From assembly GCF_020184175.1 (NCBI RefSeq), contig NC_065530.1, positions 74,501,260 through 74,565,259 of the forward strand: a stretch of 64,000 nucleotides of DNA, in the 5' to 3' direction. The first letter of the stretch is position 1, and the number at the start of each line of letters is the position of its first letter. Positions 1-12,637 of the stretch are shown here, piece after piece. This DNA is from Aphis gossypii (lineage: Eukaryota; Arthropoda; Insecta; Hemiptera; Aphididae). The notes under the pieces are model-generated. The model was not told where the DNA came from. It did no database searches and saw only the letters and a program-made list of their open reading frames with translations. Position numbers and translations under genes: made by a program.

Positions 1-173
1 TTTATTTATTGATATAGTTAAAATAATCTGTCGCAGTGCATAGCTATTAAGCGTTTCATTTTGTATTATTCTCAACTGTGTACAACATATTATTTTATGT
101 TTGAAAATTAACTCATATATTTTAATACAAATGATTTACAATTGTCGTATATAGCTATTAACTATATAACTAT

Positions 174-179
174 TTTATT
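174..179 (-). terminator. Candidate polyadenylation signal of PDF
   Basis: AATAAA on the minus strand lies about 95 bases after the PDF stop codon. Another AATAAA lies at 6-1 at the window edge. Either could end the transcript. Confidence 0.4.
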
Positions 180-271
180 CATTATTATAATATTCGCTAC
201 AATTTGTATGTGTGTTAAGTGTTAACATAACATAAATATATTTACTAGACAACAAAAATATAATATCATTA

Positions 272-1682
272 TTAATTGTGTATACGACGTTCGCCATAGT
301 GATTTGACATGGCCCTGCGTAGTCCTATCAAAGCACTGATTATTTCAGAGTTTTTTTTCTTCAGAATGATATTGGATTCGGACGGCTTAATTAAATCGTT
401 TGAAGTACTATCTTCCATGAATCTTTTACTGACAAACTGTAAAAACAAAATGTGTTAATAAATATAACCAGTATTGCTTATATATCTGATTTAAATATAT
501 ACATATTGATATTAAAGGAAAGTGAATATACAAACCACTAGGTGCTACTTGCTTACTCCCATTTAAGATTTTGAGCAAAAGACAAAAGTATGAATTTTTA
601 TAAAGTTAAAATATTTCAAACATCACCTTTAATATTTTTACTGGTATAAAAGTAAATCTAATTAGTACAAGAAGAGGAGAGAGACACTAAAAGAGTTAAA
701 TATGGAAATTTTCACACTAAATTAATTTTTGACAAAATCCAGTTTAATATTTTGCTGTGATTAAAAAAATTCTAATGTATAACCCCAGTAACTTATCATG
801 TTTACTAAATATTTATTATAGCTTTTCTACTTATAATTCATAGTATAACTTTTAAAATATTTTGATTAATTTTAAGTTTGGATTAGGGATTTGAAAATTG
901 TTTATTAAGTATTAAAACACTTATTTTTGGTAAAAATATTAGATATTTTATTAAAAAATTCCTCATAAGTTGATAAGTAGCTTTATTTAGAGTTTTAAAA
1001 AAGTTAAGTGTTTTACACTATTTTGAAAGAGTTTTCGAAGTTAGAATTTTGAGGAATTTCACCAAAACCCAAAAATTTGCCTTAAAACGTGGTTTTTCAT
1101 TTAAAAAAATTAGTTGGTATCACCACTCATACAAATAATTAAATCGTATTATACATATTTTATCATTCATTTAAAAATACAGTGCTTAAATATACATAAA
1201 AATTATAATTTTAATACGGATTTTGTAAAGAAAAAGTAGTGGTGAACATGTTTACTGAAAAATCCTGTATAATATAGAGTTAACTATTGTTTAACTATAT
1301 AGATATAAAATAGTACATAATAATTTAATTGGGGAATGGTAATAAATTGCTAGATATATTAAGATTGATTTAAATATATTTTACCAGTGCGGGCTTAGTG
1401 TTAATCGGTATGTTTGGTTCCTCAATAATGTAATTGTCGTCCGAACAATAATTAGGACGCAGTGGGTATCCGTTGGTCATGCTGATGAGGTACGTCATAT
1501 ACGTACAGATTAATAATAAGTGATGAATGTAGCCCAAGAGTTTCCTGAAAATTATAAACAAATTTTTAACTTTTGAGAACTGTTTATAAGTGTAATTAAT
1601 AACAAAATGGCACGAAACTACAATACATAGCAGCCATTGGAATTATTTTATTGTAATTCATAAAATAACAATCTTATAGTGG

Positions 1683-1715
<33 letters not shown>

Positions 1716-2243
1716 TTCAATATTTTTTTAATATAATATGAGAAAAATTAGAAAAAATTAAAACAATTTTCAAAAAAATTTAGCTACTTTTGTTATACAA
1801 TATAATATATTTTATACATTATAATATAATGGAATTTTGAAAATTGCAACAATTTGTTTTATTACGAATTAAATGTTCTTTAATGGTAATTTATTATAAC
1901 ACATAACATTGTATTGCTATATAATGTGATAATTTATTTTAAAACAATTAAGTATTCAAATAATTAAAAACGTTACGTTATAAGTATAGTGTTACTTTTA
2001 AAATATATTTTATTTAAAAGTCATTGATAAAGTTTAAAAATAAAAGTGATCGTGGAATTTATTTGATTTTAATTTAAACTTATATGAATTTAATGATTAT
2101 TTATTTTGAATTTAATATAATTAGGTATATCATTATGATTTATTGATGATTTTTAGCTTTTTACACAAATAGGTTAATAAAAAAAATTAAAATAAAAAAT
2201 TGAACCAACAACTTACTCATAATAAAATATGTTCTACTTACAT
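272..2243 (-). CDS. Pdf: Pigment-dispersing factor (PDF) neuropeptide precursor, diverged, 3 exons
   Basis: This is a spliced minus-strand gene. Exon 1 supplies only the first two bases of the start codon (2243-2242). Exon 2 is 1544-1385 and exon 3 is 436-272 with stop TAA. Splice sites are canonical (CAT|GTAAGT, TTTCAG|G, CTG|GTAAAA, TACAG|T) and phases match, giving 108 aa. Residues 1 to about 26 form a signal peptide with a hydrophobic core. An acidic spacer follows, with KR at 58-59, then KKK at 80-82 directly before the mature peptide NSEIISALIGLRRAMSNH (83-100). Insect PDF is typically 18 aa and begins NSEIINSLLGL; 8 of 18 positions match, including all of NSEII. Precursor length and order (signal, PAP-like peptide, basic site, PDF near the C-terminus) fit the family. 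In other insects PDF is a secreted circadian-clock neuropeptide acting through a class B GPCR. The C-terminus is unusual: YGERRIHN follows, without a Gly-basic-basic amidation site. The processed end is therefore inferred. Confidence 0.85.
437..1384 (-). other. PDF intron 2, and intron 1 at 1545-2241
   Basis: These are AT-rich intron sequences bounded by GT-AG. Intron 1 contains the TTA/ATT microsatellite at about 1685-1715. I see no coding segment or small RNA in either intron. Confidence 0.7.
1685..1715. repeat. (TTA)n microsatellite
   Basis: About ten perfect TTA/ATT units lie inside PDF intron 1. Length variation is likely between individuals. Confidence 0.9.
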
Positions 2244-2270
2244 GTTGTTATCGTACTGTCTTCGATGATT

Positions 2271-2304
2271 CTGATTTTGCTACCGAAAAAAGGGATATTA
2301 TATA
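2271..2304 (-). promoter_or_regulatory. Core promoter of the PDF gene (TATA box and initiator)
   Basis: On the minus strand, TATATAAT lies at 2304-2297, and an arthropod-like initiator TCAGAA follows with its A at 2272, 32 bases downstream. The implied leader is about 31 nt, contains no upstream ATG, and ends in the CAT|GTAAGT donor that splits the start codon. The start site is inferred from spacing alone. Confidence 0.55.
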
Positions 2305-3230
2305 CCGAAAATGGATTGCAGTTATACAATTATATCATCTCATTATTCTGAATACACGTCAATCTAGTATAATATTGTGAGTTAACCGAAAACATTTCAC
2401 TAGCAGATATAGGTGCTCAACAGGAGTCCACATACAGCACCGTATCCAAGAGGGGTGGTTGGATTAGGGTCGAAAACCCCCATCGCTTTTTTTTTATTGT
2501 TATTATTATTATATGACTGTACATTTTATGTAGTCTTATTTATAACTTGAATTTTTTTTGCACAAAAAAAAAAAAGAAATGACGGCTTGTCACATGCAAT
2601 TCAACATTTTATCAAACTACTTTATTAAAAAATATATCATTGCACCATCGTTTTATGGTTATATTATCATATTTTTTTTTTGTGTATCTTATAATTAGTA
2701 GGTACTTATTTGGAACATTTTAAAATATTTTTTTCTCCATTAAACAAGCGTAAATAATTGTATTGAATAAATTTTAGTAAATAGTAATATTCATTACACA
2801 ACACCATTGAGCGGTATTATTATGCAATAAAATTAATAAACGCACGTGTGTTATATACAGATGTACCTTTCAGATAATATATTACCCAATAATTTGAGAC
2901 ATTTTAAAATAAACTTGTCGAACATGTAATCATGATAAAAAACAATATTCCTAGTTCAATAAACACAAAATATATAACAAGAGAATCATACGATTCACAT
3001 TATTTTTATACATTATTATTTATTACGACATTGTTTTTCGTTTTATCATTTTGTGAATTGCCACAATTTATCACAATATTAATGTACCTATTTTATACTT
3101 TCAGCGACTATCACTGATTATAATTTTTAATCTAATTGTTGCTTATTTGCGTGGCTTTAATGCATTACGCATAAAACTGTACCTACAATTAACGACAACT
3201 AAATAACTATAGGCTTATGCCTCAGTCGGT
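2305..3230. other. PDF upstream region, no gene seen
   Basis: AT-rich upstream flank. A segment at about 2410-2490 is GC-richer and ends in a poly-T run; it reads like a fragment of a dispersed element. No convincing exon was seen on either strand. Confidence 0.5.
2843..2848. promoter_or_regulatory. Canonical E-box CACGTG upstream of PDF
   Basis: A palindromic CACGTG lies about 570 bases upstream of the inferred PDF start site. CLOCK/CYCLE-type bHLH-PAS factors bind this motif. In AT-rich DNA a six-base GC-containing palindrome is less frequent than one per 4 kb, but one copy is weak evidence. A CRE-like half site, TGACGTGT, also lies nearer, at about 2354-2361 read on the minus strand. Confidence 0.25.
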
Positions 3231-3257
3231 TGAAAAATGTCGAGTTTTATTTATATT

Positions 3258-3411
3258 AGCTGGTTTGTTCCAAGTTCCAACTCAAAATTTGAGATTAGTT
3301 TCCATCTGATCCATAATAATGAATTTGAATATGAATATAATGAAAAATTCTACTGCGCATGCTCCCGACAGTTCTATGATGGTTTGACCGCGTGTTGGAA
3401 CAAACCTAATA
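3258..3411. mobile_element. Small TIR element (MITE-like)
   Basis: GGTTTGTTCCA at 3263-3273 is mirrored by TGGAACAAACC at 3394-3404, and weaker pairing extends outwards. The span is about 150 bases. A short ORF crosses it but has no recognisable domain. Confidence 0.45.
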
Positions 3412-3587
3412 ATTTATGCGTCGTCATTACCGTATTTGAGCGTTTCTCCTTTTTTGTGAAATTATGACTAATAAAATGTTAAAGACTGAAGGAGAAAAAT
3501 ATATATATACTTTTATATTTTTTTCAAAGAAAATGGTAAGTCAATATGGAAATATAACAAATATTTAAAAAAAAAAAACAAAAAAAA

Positions 3588-5275
3588 GTGGGCAAGTGAG
3601 TACCGCTCTGCTGTACATTAGGTGCCGTATGGATCATTATTATATATTATAGGAGTGTTAAATTTGAATCCAATGATAGTTATCATTGTATACGAAAAAC
3701 GATTCTGAACGAAGATGATTTGTCAGCCTAGGATATAATTTCTAGTGGTTGGTAAAAAAGGTGGTTTAAAAAAACCAGCTTATATTAAAAAATATTTTGA
3801 AAATTAAATCACGTAAAGAACGCGAATCTTAATAACTGGTAAAATTTTCAAGTATCTACGACTTATACTTTTTGAATAATAACAAATATTTAAAATCGTT
3901 TGAGGATAAATCGTTATCGTTACGCTATTTCGTTAAAATTTAAAATTCAAACGCACTTAAAATTTTTCCTATAATGATGCTTCGAGTTTTCTCTATAGAT
4001 ACTTGAAGGTAAACTTATGGAAAACTTAGTGTTGTATTTTTAATCCTTAGTTATAAACACAAAAAATTTTATGATTTTTCAACTTCAAATATTTCGCAAA
4101 TATTCATAATTTTGACGAATTTTCGTCAAAATTTGAACTTCAAATGCTAATAAAAAAAAATTGTGCCTATGTATTCTTATAATTTTTTAATCAATATAAG
4201 AATAACATATGAGGAACTTTGTATTAAATTTTCAAGTATTTTGATAGGGCCAAAAAATTTTTATCGACACTTCAAAAATATTTTTTCAGAAAAATTGAAA
4301 ATTTCAGTTGTCTATAAATAGCTCAAAAAAAGTCAAAATATTTTGAAATTTAAATCACGTAAAGAAAACGCGAATCTTAATAACTGGTAAAATTTTCAAG
4401 TATCTACGACTTATACTTTTTGAATAATAACAAATATCAAAAATCGTTTGAGGCTAAACTGTTATTTAACGCGGTTTTTGTAAAAATTTAAATTTCAAAC
4501 ACTCATAAAAATTTTTTGTCTGAATCCGGTAGAGTTTTTTTTACAGATATTTGAAGAAAAATGTATGAAGAACCTTGTACCAAATTTTCAAAACTTAGTT
4601 ATAAACGAAAAAAATTTTATGATTTTTCAACTTCAAAATTACTTGCAAATTTTCGCGTTTTCGACAGATTTCGTAAAAATTGAACTAAAAACGCTTATAA
4701 AAAAAAGTTGTGACTAACGATTTTTAATTTTTTTTAGCTACATTAAAAACAACTCATAAGGAACCTTGTATTAAATTTTCAAAACTTTTTGGTCATCCAA
4801 AAATTTTTATCGACACTATAAAAAAATTTCTCAAAAAAATAGAAAATTTCAGTGGTCTATAAATAACTCAAAAAAAGTCAAAATTTTTTGAAAATTTAAC
4901 TATATACGGATACCACTGACATTAACATTTGGTGAAAATTTCAAGTATTTTCAGTAATTAGTTTTTGAATTACAACCATAAAAAAAAATCGATTTGGTCG
5001 AAAACTGGTTTTGCGTAAAAATTGCCGTTTTTCCGTCATTTTTTTTTTGTTTTTCTCGATTTTTTTGAAAACTGTTGGAAAATGTTAACTTTTTACCTCT
5101 ATAATGCACCAAGGATATTCACTTTTACATCGGAAACCACCCCCATTGTTTGAAATTGGAGCATTATTTCGACTAGTTATGCTGTACACAGACACAAAAA
5201 AAAAAAAAAAAAAAAAACACACATCATTGTAAAATCAATACATTCATCACTTCGTTCAGAATCTAAAATATTGAA
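3588..5275 (+). repeat. Dispersed TIR repeat, copy A, with internal tandem duplication
   Basis: GATTCTGAACGAAG at 3701-3714 is mirrored by CTTCGTTCAGAATC at 5250-5263, so the core has inverted termini. Inside, a segment of about 110 bases starting near 3792 recurs almost exactly near 4338, a 546-base period. A poly-A run lies at about 5197-5216. A second copy in opposite orientation lies at about 29.35-30.64 kb. No transposase frame was seen, so it appears non-autonomous. Confidence 0.7.
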
Positions 5276-8200
5276 GACGCGTTAATTTAAATCACGTAAA
5301 AACATTAAAAATATCGACCATGATGATCCAGACCACATTCCAAATTCAATAGACACTAGTCTTAAAAAATACTTAATTTACCAAAATAAATACTTATTAA
5401 TAACAGTGATGTAAGTTCTCATTATATAGAAAAAATGGGAAGAAAAATTTAGAATTTCAGTATATATACCTATATATATATTACATGTATGTGTGCGGTG
5501 GCGGTGGATGAATGTGTGATGAATTGAAGTCGTGATAAATTGATCACGTCGAATTGAAGTATATCCTTTAATACCTTTGAAATTAAGATACATATTTATT
5601 CTTATGAAAAAAATGAAATTGTATGTGTTGTGTGATGCTAATTAGTTTATCCATATGAGTAAAAACCTTAGATAAGTTGTATGTGAACATACAGTTAATA
5701 AGTAATACTTAATAATTCTTAAGTTTTAAGTTATTACGGAGAAAAATAATAATTTATCTAAGTAAAAAAAAAAGCTAAAAATATATTTTTAATAAAAATC
5801 TGTAGAGTTCTACTTCAAATTACCTAATCGAGTATCTAACGATTCTTTTTTAATAATTTAATTAAAATATTGATAAAAATGCATCATGTTAATCCTTTTT
5901 ATCGCACATCAGCTTTAATGGTTTAAACAATTACATGTTTGTGTCAACTAAAACTAAATTGTTAAATCGTTAAATCAAGGGATATTAATTAATTATAAGC
6001 TTGTATTAAAAATGAATGTATATTCAGCGTGATCAAAGCAAAGAAGTAATTCATTAATTATATTAAGTTGGTATTAACTTAAAATATTATTTTTATAACT
6101 TTAACAAAATTATAAGTTATTACAATGGAAATCGTATCAAGTTAAATCATATTTTAATCGGAAAATTAAAAATGAAATAATTAGTTGAGTTAAAAAGTTC
6201 AATAAATAACTTTTTAAAGTAGCTAAACTTGTTTAGCTATCTATAGTTTGATAGTTAATACCCATATTTTCGTTTTATCCTATAATCGGTTACTTTTTTT
6301 TTTACAAAGTCATCTAATAAGCTGTTATTTTTTGCAATTAGTTTTTAATGCAACACTTATTCACAATATACGGGTCGGGTTCAATGAATATTTCCGGTTG
6401 AAACTGTAGTCCAGTCTGACCTTGATATTGTGTTTACTGTTTACATTCAGTTTGCTAAATCGATGTACCGTAAATAATTACAGTATATCGCGTGCAAAAT
6501 ATTATATTTTTCGTACTGTTTGCACAAAAATTAATAACTTCTAGGCGCCTAATATCGTGTTTTATAACATATTATTGATATACACATCACTCGCTTGGTA
6601 ACAACATTGGTGTGTACTAACCAACAAACTGTTAATTTATCGATGTACGAATGTTAAGTTTCGGTTGGATGACAACATCGCATGTCCTGCAGGTAGGTAT
6701 AATATTATGATGTACCAAAATGGAAGAAAAACGAAAACGTCGAAATAGAGTATCACATCTGTTGATCACTTTATAATAGTTTGAATAAAATAGTAATAAT
6801 TATATGCTAGCCACAGGTTTACGGTCGAAGACGTGTTAAACAGTTTAAAAAAAATGTTTACGAACCTAGTGGTCAGTACATCCTTATCGAGAACAACGAT
6901 AAAATATTTCTTTTCCGGTGTATGATCATTTTGTTTTTGCTCCGGCTATAATAACATTCCGATCAAAATTTAAATTACTTTTGAGGTTAAAACCGTTAAA
7001 GTATGTACATTGTGCATAAGCGTATTTACTCAAAATACATAATATACTGATGGCTATTATGATGGGGACATACTCATTCAATATTCCTTATACATACTTC
7101 ATTTTTGATATATATGTATAACCTATACAATACACGGTAATATTATAAAAAAACAACCAAAGTAAAAATACTGTATTTAAATGATAAGGTCATTTTGATT
7201 TTTAGAGAGTACTTTATCAAACATTTAAACCACTAAATAGGTAAATAGGATATTGCGGCAAAGTTTAAACCTATAAATAAATGAAACTTTAACACTGTTT
7301 AAAAATACATAGGCTAATAAAATTTAACAGACCACATCATTTCCCTTTTATGGTAAACAATCGAATTTTAGTGCTCAAGTAACACTTGTAATTATTGCGT
7401 TTAAGAGGTAAAAAAAAAATTAAATTTTCAAATTTAAAATAATATATTCGAATCTATTTTATAATTTCCAGAACTGAATGTATACGTATAACCACTTCAA
7501 GTGTACCTATATTATGATAGTAAAAAGTTATCATGTATTTATTTAATTATTTATGTATCATATACATCTGCGTGATTTTTCTGCCTATTGTAGCATGTAC
7601 ACAGCGGGGTGTACATACGTTTGTTAGGCATTTGGTGATTTTTTTTTTTTGATTTTTGATTTTTTCTTTTATATGAAATTTAAAATCTGTACTTAATGGC
7701 ACAATAAGTAAAGATGATACAGGAAGAAACATATAAGGTATCAAAACACATTAGACATAGGCTAACAGTTTACAATAAATTATACATAGCACATGACGTT
7801 ACGTTTGATAAAAGCAGCCACCCACTAGTGACATTTACGTGTATTTGGTGATTTAAACGCAGTACAATAATATTTGTTGTGAATGATATTATCATTTTTT
7901 TTTCATTTATCATAGAAACAAATGGATTACATTTTTGTGGATTTATAAAAACGTAAAAAACATACCCCACATACCCCTACGCTTCAATTATAGTTATGAA
8001 CATAAAAATACAAATTATTATTTTTATATGTTTTATTGATAATGCGTTCAATATATATTTTATATAACACAAAAAATACTAGTTTGAATTTTGATTTTAA
8101 TATGTCAACAGTTTCAGAAATATTAAGCACTAAAGAATTTAGAGTAGAAAAAGGATACCTTTATTTAATAATCAAAAGTTTATCTCTATACACCACTCTT

Positions 8201-9774
8201 AAGTACCTAATTTTGCAAAAAATCTCTAGCAATTTGAAAATATGGTATTTAAAATAAGTTATTTAAAATTTCTAAAAGACATAATATATATATATGCCTA
8301 ATTTAAATAAATTTAATATTAAATAAAAAAAATTGGATTGAGTATACTTGATGATCCTGTATATTATAATAGGTAAGGAAACGGAGTACTTGAAAAACAC
8401 ACACATAATATAAGTAATATTACACTGTCGAATCCTATATTACTTCTTTACTAAATTTTCTACCGAAAAAAGGTTTATTCTTATTAACTATGTTTATATT
8501 ATCTAAAATTTAGATAATAATTTTATAAGGTCTATGAAAATACTATTTTCACTAATCAATATACATATGTAATGCCAAAATTATACTAACCAGTGATTGT
8601 ATTTTAATTTTAAATACCTGTGAGATTCCAATAATACTTTTTCATCTCTATATTTAGAGTGTATAGTATACACTGTATACCCTATTTTAAATCTTTGGGA
8701 AATGCACACATCTCCCCCTATTTTCCTGTACCTGTGTAAATGCATATTTATTATTTTTTTTCATTATTATTATCGAGACAACAATAAGACGACTTTTAAA
8801 TGCCAAATAACTCGGTTAGCAAATTCAATAAAATCATAATTTTTATACGCGTATGTGAATGTCGTAATTACACCTGGAAATATATTATATTGTGTATTTT
8901 TTTTTAAGATTTTCAAACGGAGGGTTTACCTCCGGATGATTAAAAAAAATCTGGTTTGTATATAATTCACACAAACAAAAGTTTTTTCCCCTCCTCGAAT
9001 AAAAAAAAAATAACCTTCTAGGGTAATTTTTTTTATTCTTTCATAATATATTTATTACTTCAACTGTGCTAAGGCATTTTTTTTACTTGTTGATTATTAC
9101 CATAATATTTTTTTAATTTTGTTTTTTACTTGATACAATATAACAATACTACTTTATGTTAAATTAGCTAGGTATACCTACCTACTTACGTGACATATAC
9201 GTTAAAATGTTAGATTGAATTATATAATCATTTTGAAATTTAATGAATTTTAATTTAATTTTTTTTATATTAAAATTTAAAATAATTAACGATATTTTCC
9301 AATTATACTTTGTAGGCACATATCCTAAAAATAAATCGATCGCCTTATGGTTTTTATGTGTTCCATTAAATTTCCAATTTAAGTTTATTAAAATATAAGA
9401 AATTATAGGTATTAAATGACGGCAAAAAATTATTATTTAATACTAAAGGGTGCAATATGTTCCAATTATTTCAATTAAAACTATAAATTAATTTATCAAA
9501 CTATAGAGGTGTTAGTTAATAAAGTTGGAAACTAAATTTGATGATTTGACCATTAAAACTTTCATTAAAAAATATTTTATTATCCTCCATTTGAGAAAAA
9601 AACAAGTTAATCTGTTGTTTATGCAACTGTGCTATAACATTTTTAAAATGTCATAAACAATTAATCGTTTAAAACTTTAAAATAATGAAACGCGTCATTT
9701 TTCCCCTTTTTTAATATTTCCATAATCATTAAAAAAAAACCATGAGTTCAATGACGCATAATAAGTTATACATT
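5276..9774. other. Gene-poor AT-rich DNA
   Basis: Short ORFs here have Ile/Tyr/Phe/Asn-rich translations expected of random AT-rich sequence and lack good splice contexts. One minus-strand donor-like CAC|GTAAGT lies near 9190 without an identifiable exon. No RNA gene was recognised. Confidence 0.5.
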
Positions 9775-10476
9775 ATACATGGTGTTTTTTATCATTAACC
9801 TGCAGTGAACACTTATTGTTTTAAAAAGTGTAAACTTTTCAAAAAAATTTTAGATACATGTTTATCTAAAACTGTAAAATTTTTTTATTTTTTTCGCCCT
9901 TATATTAAATAGTAAAAAAACTATTAACTTTTGATTTTCAAATGGCAACCAATAAAAATAAACAATTGCATAAATTAATAAAGCTCTGTTTTTCATTAAA
10001 TTTCACTTTCAAATTTTTAACTTTCGTTGATCCGTTGTTGAGTTATTATAGTTACTCAAAGTTGGGTGGTTTTAGAAGGTTTTTATAGGAGTAATACATA
10101 TATTATATTATAATATTTAGGACCGTCGAAACTAGGATTTTTATTGATGGTAGATTATTAATTGTTTTTAGCTGCACTTTATATTCGACACAGTGTGCGT
10201 GTGCTGTGCATGCCTTAAATTATAATAGGTACAAAGTACAATGATTATCAATCATGAATTCAACGATATTAAATTCATTGCTATTATTGTAATCATACTC
10301 GTATATTGCATTAGATCAATTATTGTAATTATTGTACTTGCAAATAAAACCTCTAATTCCGACGGTACTGATTTGTATGTATAACACCTAAAAACCTTCT
10401 AAAACCAATAGGATGCCATTTTAAAACCAACTTTTTGAAATAATGAGTGTTTAATGACAAAAAAATCACCTTGTAT
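9775..10476. mobile_element. TIR element of about 0.7 kb (MITE-like)
   Basis: The left end ATACATGGTG... with ATCATTAA and ACACTTATT pairs with the right end, ...GAGTGTTTAATGAC then ATCACCTTGTAT. An inner pair also matches: GGTTTTAGAAGGTTTTTA near 10069 and TAAAAACCTTCTAAAACC near 10389. There is no coding capacity. The long nested inverted repeats should fold into a stable hairpin. Confidence 0.6.
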
Positions 10477-12637
10477 AATGAGTAAAATATGTATATAATG
10501 AAAACAAACGCTGAATCACTGTAGGTGATCAGTCTTCTATCTATATCAGGTTATTTTCAATTTTTTTTTTTTTTTTGTAACTGAACAATTTGTGGCTAAA
10601 TCTTATATTTACTAATATGTGTTTTATTTTTTGTATTAATAGACAATAATTCGTAAACTATTAAGTATAAAAATACATTTATACTTAAATTGTTTTATTT
10701 TCCTTAAAAATTATTCCATTTTTAGTATAAATAATATAATCAATATTAGTTATTTTGTTCAAGTATATCAAAAATATAATAAAACATATTTATCGTTATA
10801 AACCAATTAATTAACCAATCCTCACCATAAAATTAGAAATAATGTTTTCAATTTTTTTGTTGACTTTATGCTTATTGCATACGCTAAGAACAGAAACAAA
10901 AGTTATAGTACACAATAATGTGATGCTAATTTATTGTATATTGTTATTAAATTGTATAAAATAGTATAGATCAGTGAAAGTGCAGGTATATTTTATCAGT
11001 TACCAATGTTATCATATTATTTGCTCCACGCATCCCCATTACAAATAAAAATTTAGTGCTTTCGCAAAATGTTTGTTCAAACAAAACTTTTGGTATCTAT
11101 GTATTAAAATACTCAGTAAAATAATTTATTTCAGAATATTATATTAATATTAAGGGGGCTGTAATTTAAAATAAAGTCACACAGGAAATACAAAACGGGT
11201 GTTGGAAACGCGTCTCGCTTCAATCACTTCTATGGGGTCGAATAGTGTTGTACTGTTTCTGTAATTACTTATAGGCAATTATTTTTATAAATTTTAAATC
11301 TTCGCATTAAAAAAATGATCCTTAGTTAAAATCGTACTAGCTAGTTACTTTTCTAAAAGTAGGTACCTAAGCAGTTGGTCTGATCATTTTGAAAAATTAT
11401 ATTATTGAAAACCTCCCTTTTAAAGAATTATTTTACAAAATATTTAATCGACATATTTGGGTTGTTTGAAAAGTAATCTTATATTGTTCATTGGAAACAA
11501 ATATCGCTGTGAAACTAATTTGCACATTGCTCTGCAGAATTTGAATGTCCCTTATTATAATAAAATCTTGAAAAATCAAAGATAACTTTTTACAATTTTT
11601 CTGTTGTTATCGTTTATCATAATAGTTTTAAGTCTTTTACTGTGTATGCATAGGCACAACTTGGATCACATTAGAAGGGAGGTTGTTGTCTACATATTGT
11701 TTTAATATAATTTTTTATAAAATTTTCTCCATCGTAATTCTATAATAAACTAACAATATTATCTCTTTGCTCAAATTTTAGTAACAGTCTCATAGATAGC
11801 ATATATGGTTCACAGTATATTTTTAACTCATTCAAAACGTTCGTGATTTATTGACCAATATAGGTAAATATTTGACAGAGCTATAAAATGTATTATTTGA
11901 GAGTAGGGCTCATCGACCAAACCCCTATTTAATTGCCCTCGTGCACACCTACTATGCGTTCATTAAAAACCGTATAAATCGTTTATTATTGGGAAAAAAT
12001 AACTTTAAAATCGACCGAAAAGTAGATAAAATATAACGGTCGGCAACAAGTAAAATATGTATTTTTAAAGTAAAATAATAATATTATAATATATACATCG
12101 CGGATATCTGTTCTGAGCGTCTGACACATAATCGTACGCGTCATAAATAATTATTATTTTAATACAGTCGGCCAGTCGTTGTCCACGCGCTTACCTACGC
12201 GTGCTACTATTATCATATTATTATACAACAATATAATATTATCATAATAATTTTCTAATCGCCATCATGTACGCGTCTTCGCACCCGTCATAATAATTGC
12301 ATACGATATATTCATATGGACCCGAGTAAATTGCAGGGCGGCGCACCGCGGTTCGCTTAACCCTTTTCCGCACCGTATCGCTACGATTAAGTGTCGGTTT
12401 CCTATCTACCCGTGTACATCTTCTTATATACATAATAATGTATACATATAGCGACGATGATACACAATATCGTTCCGGTGTCGCTCCCACAACGCGCTCG
12501 ATGGCATAACAACATAATACATCTATATATAAAACAATAAAACGAATTTAACATTTTTATATCACATATAATATATTATATTATACGTACGCACTTTAAT
12601 ATTAAATTATAATAATATATTATTCTACTGCAGACTA
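10477..12637. other. Gene-poor interval, CpG-rich towards the right
   Basis: AT-rich until about 12.1 kb, then CpG-containing sequence begins, with a minus-strand donor-like CGTAG|GTAAGC near 12190. No exon could be assigned. Poly-T occurs near 10562. Confidence 0.4.
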
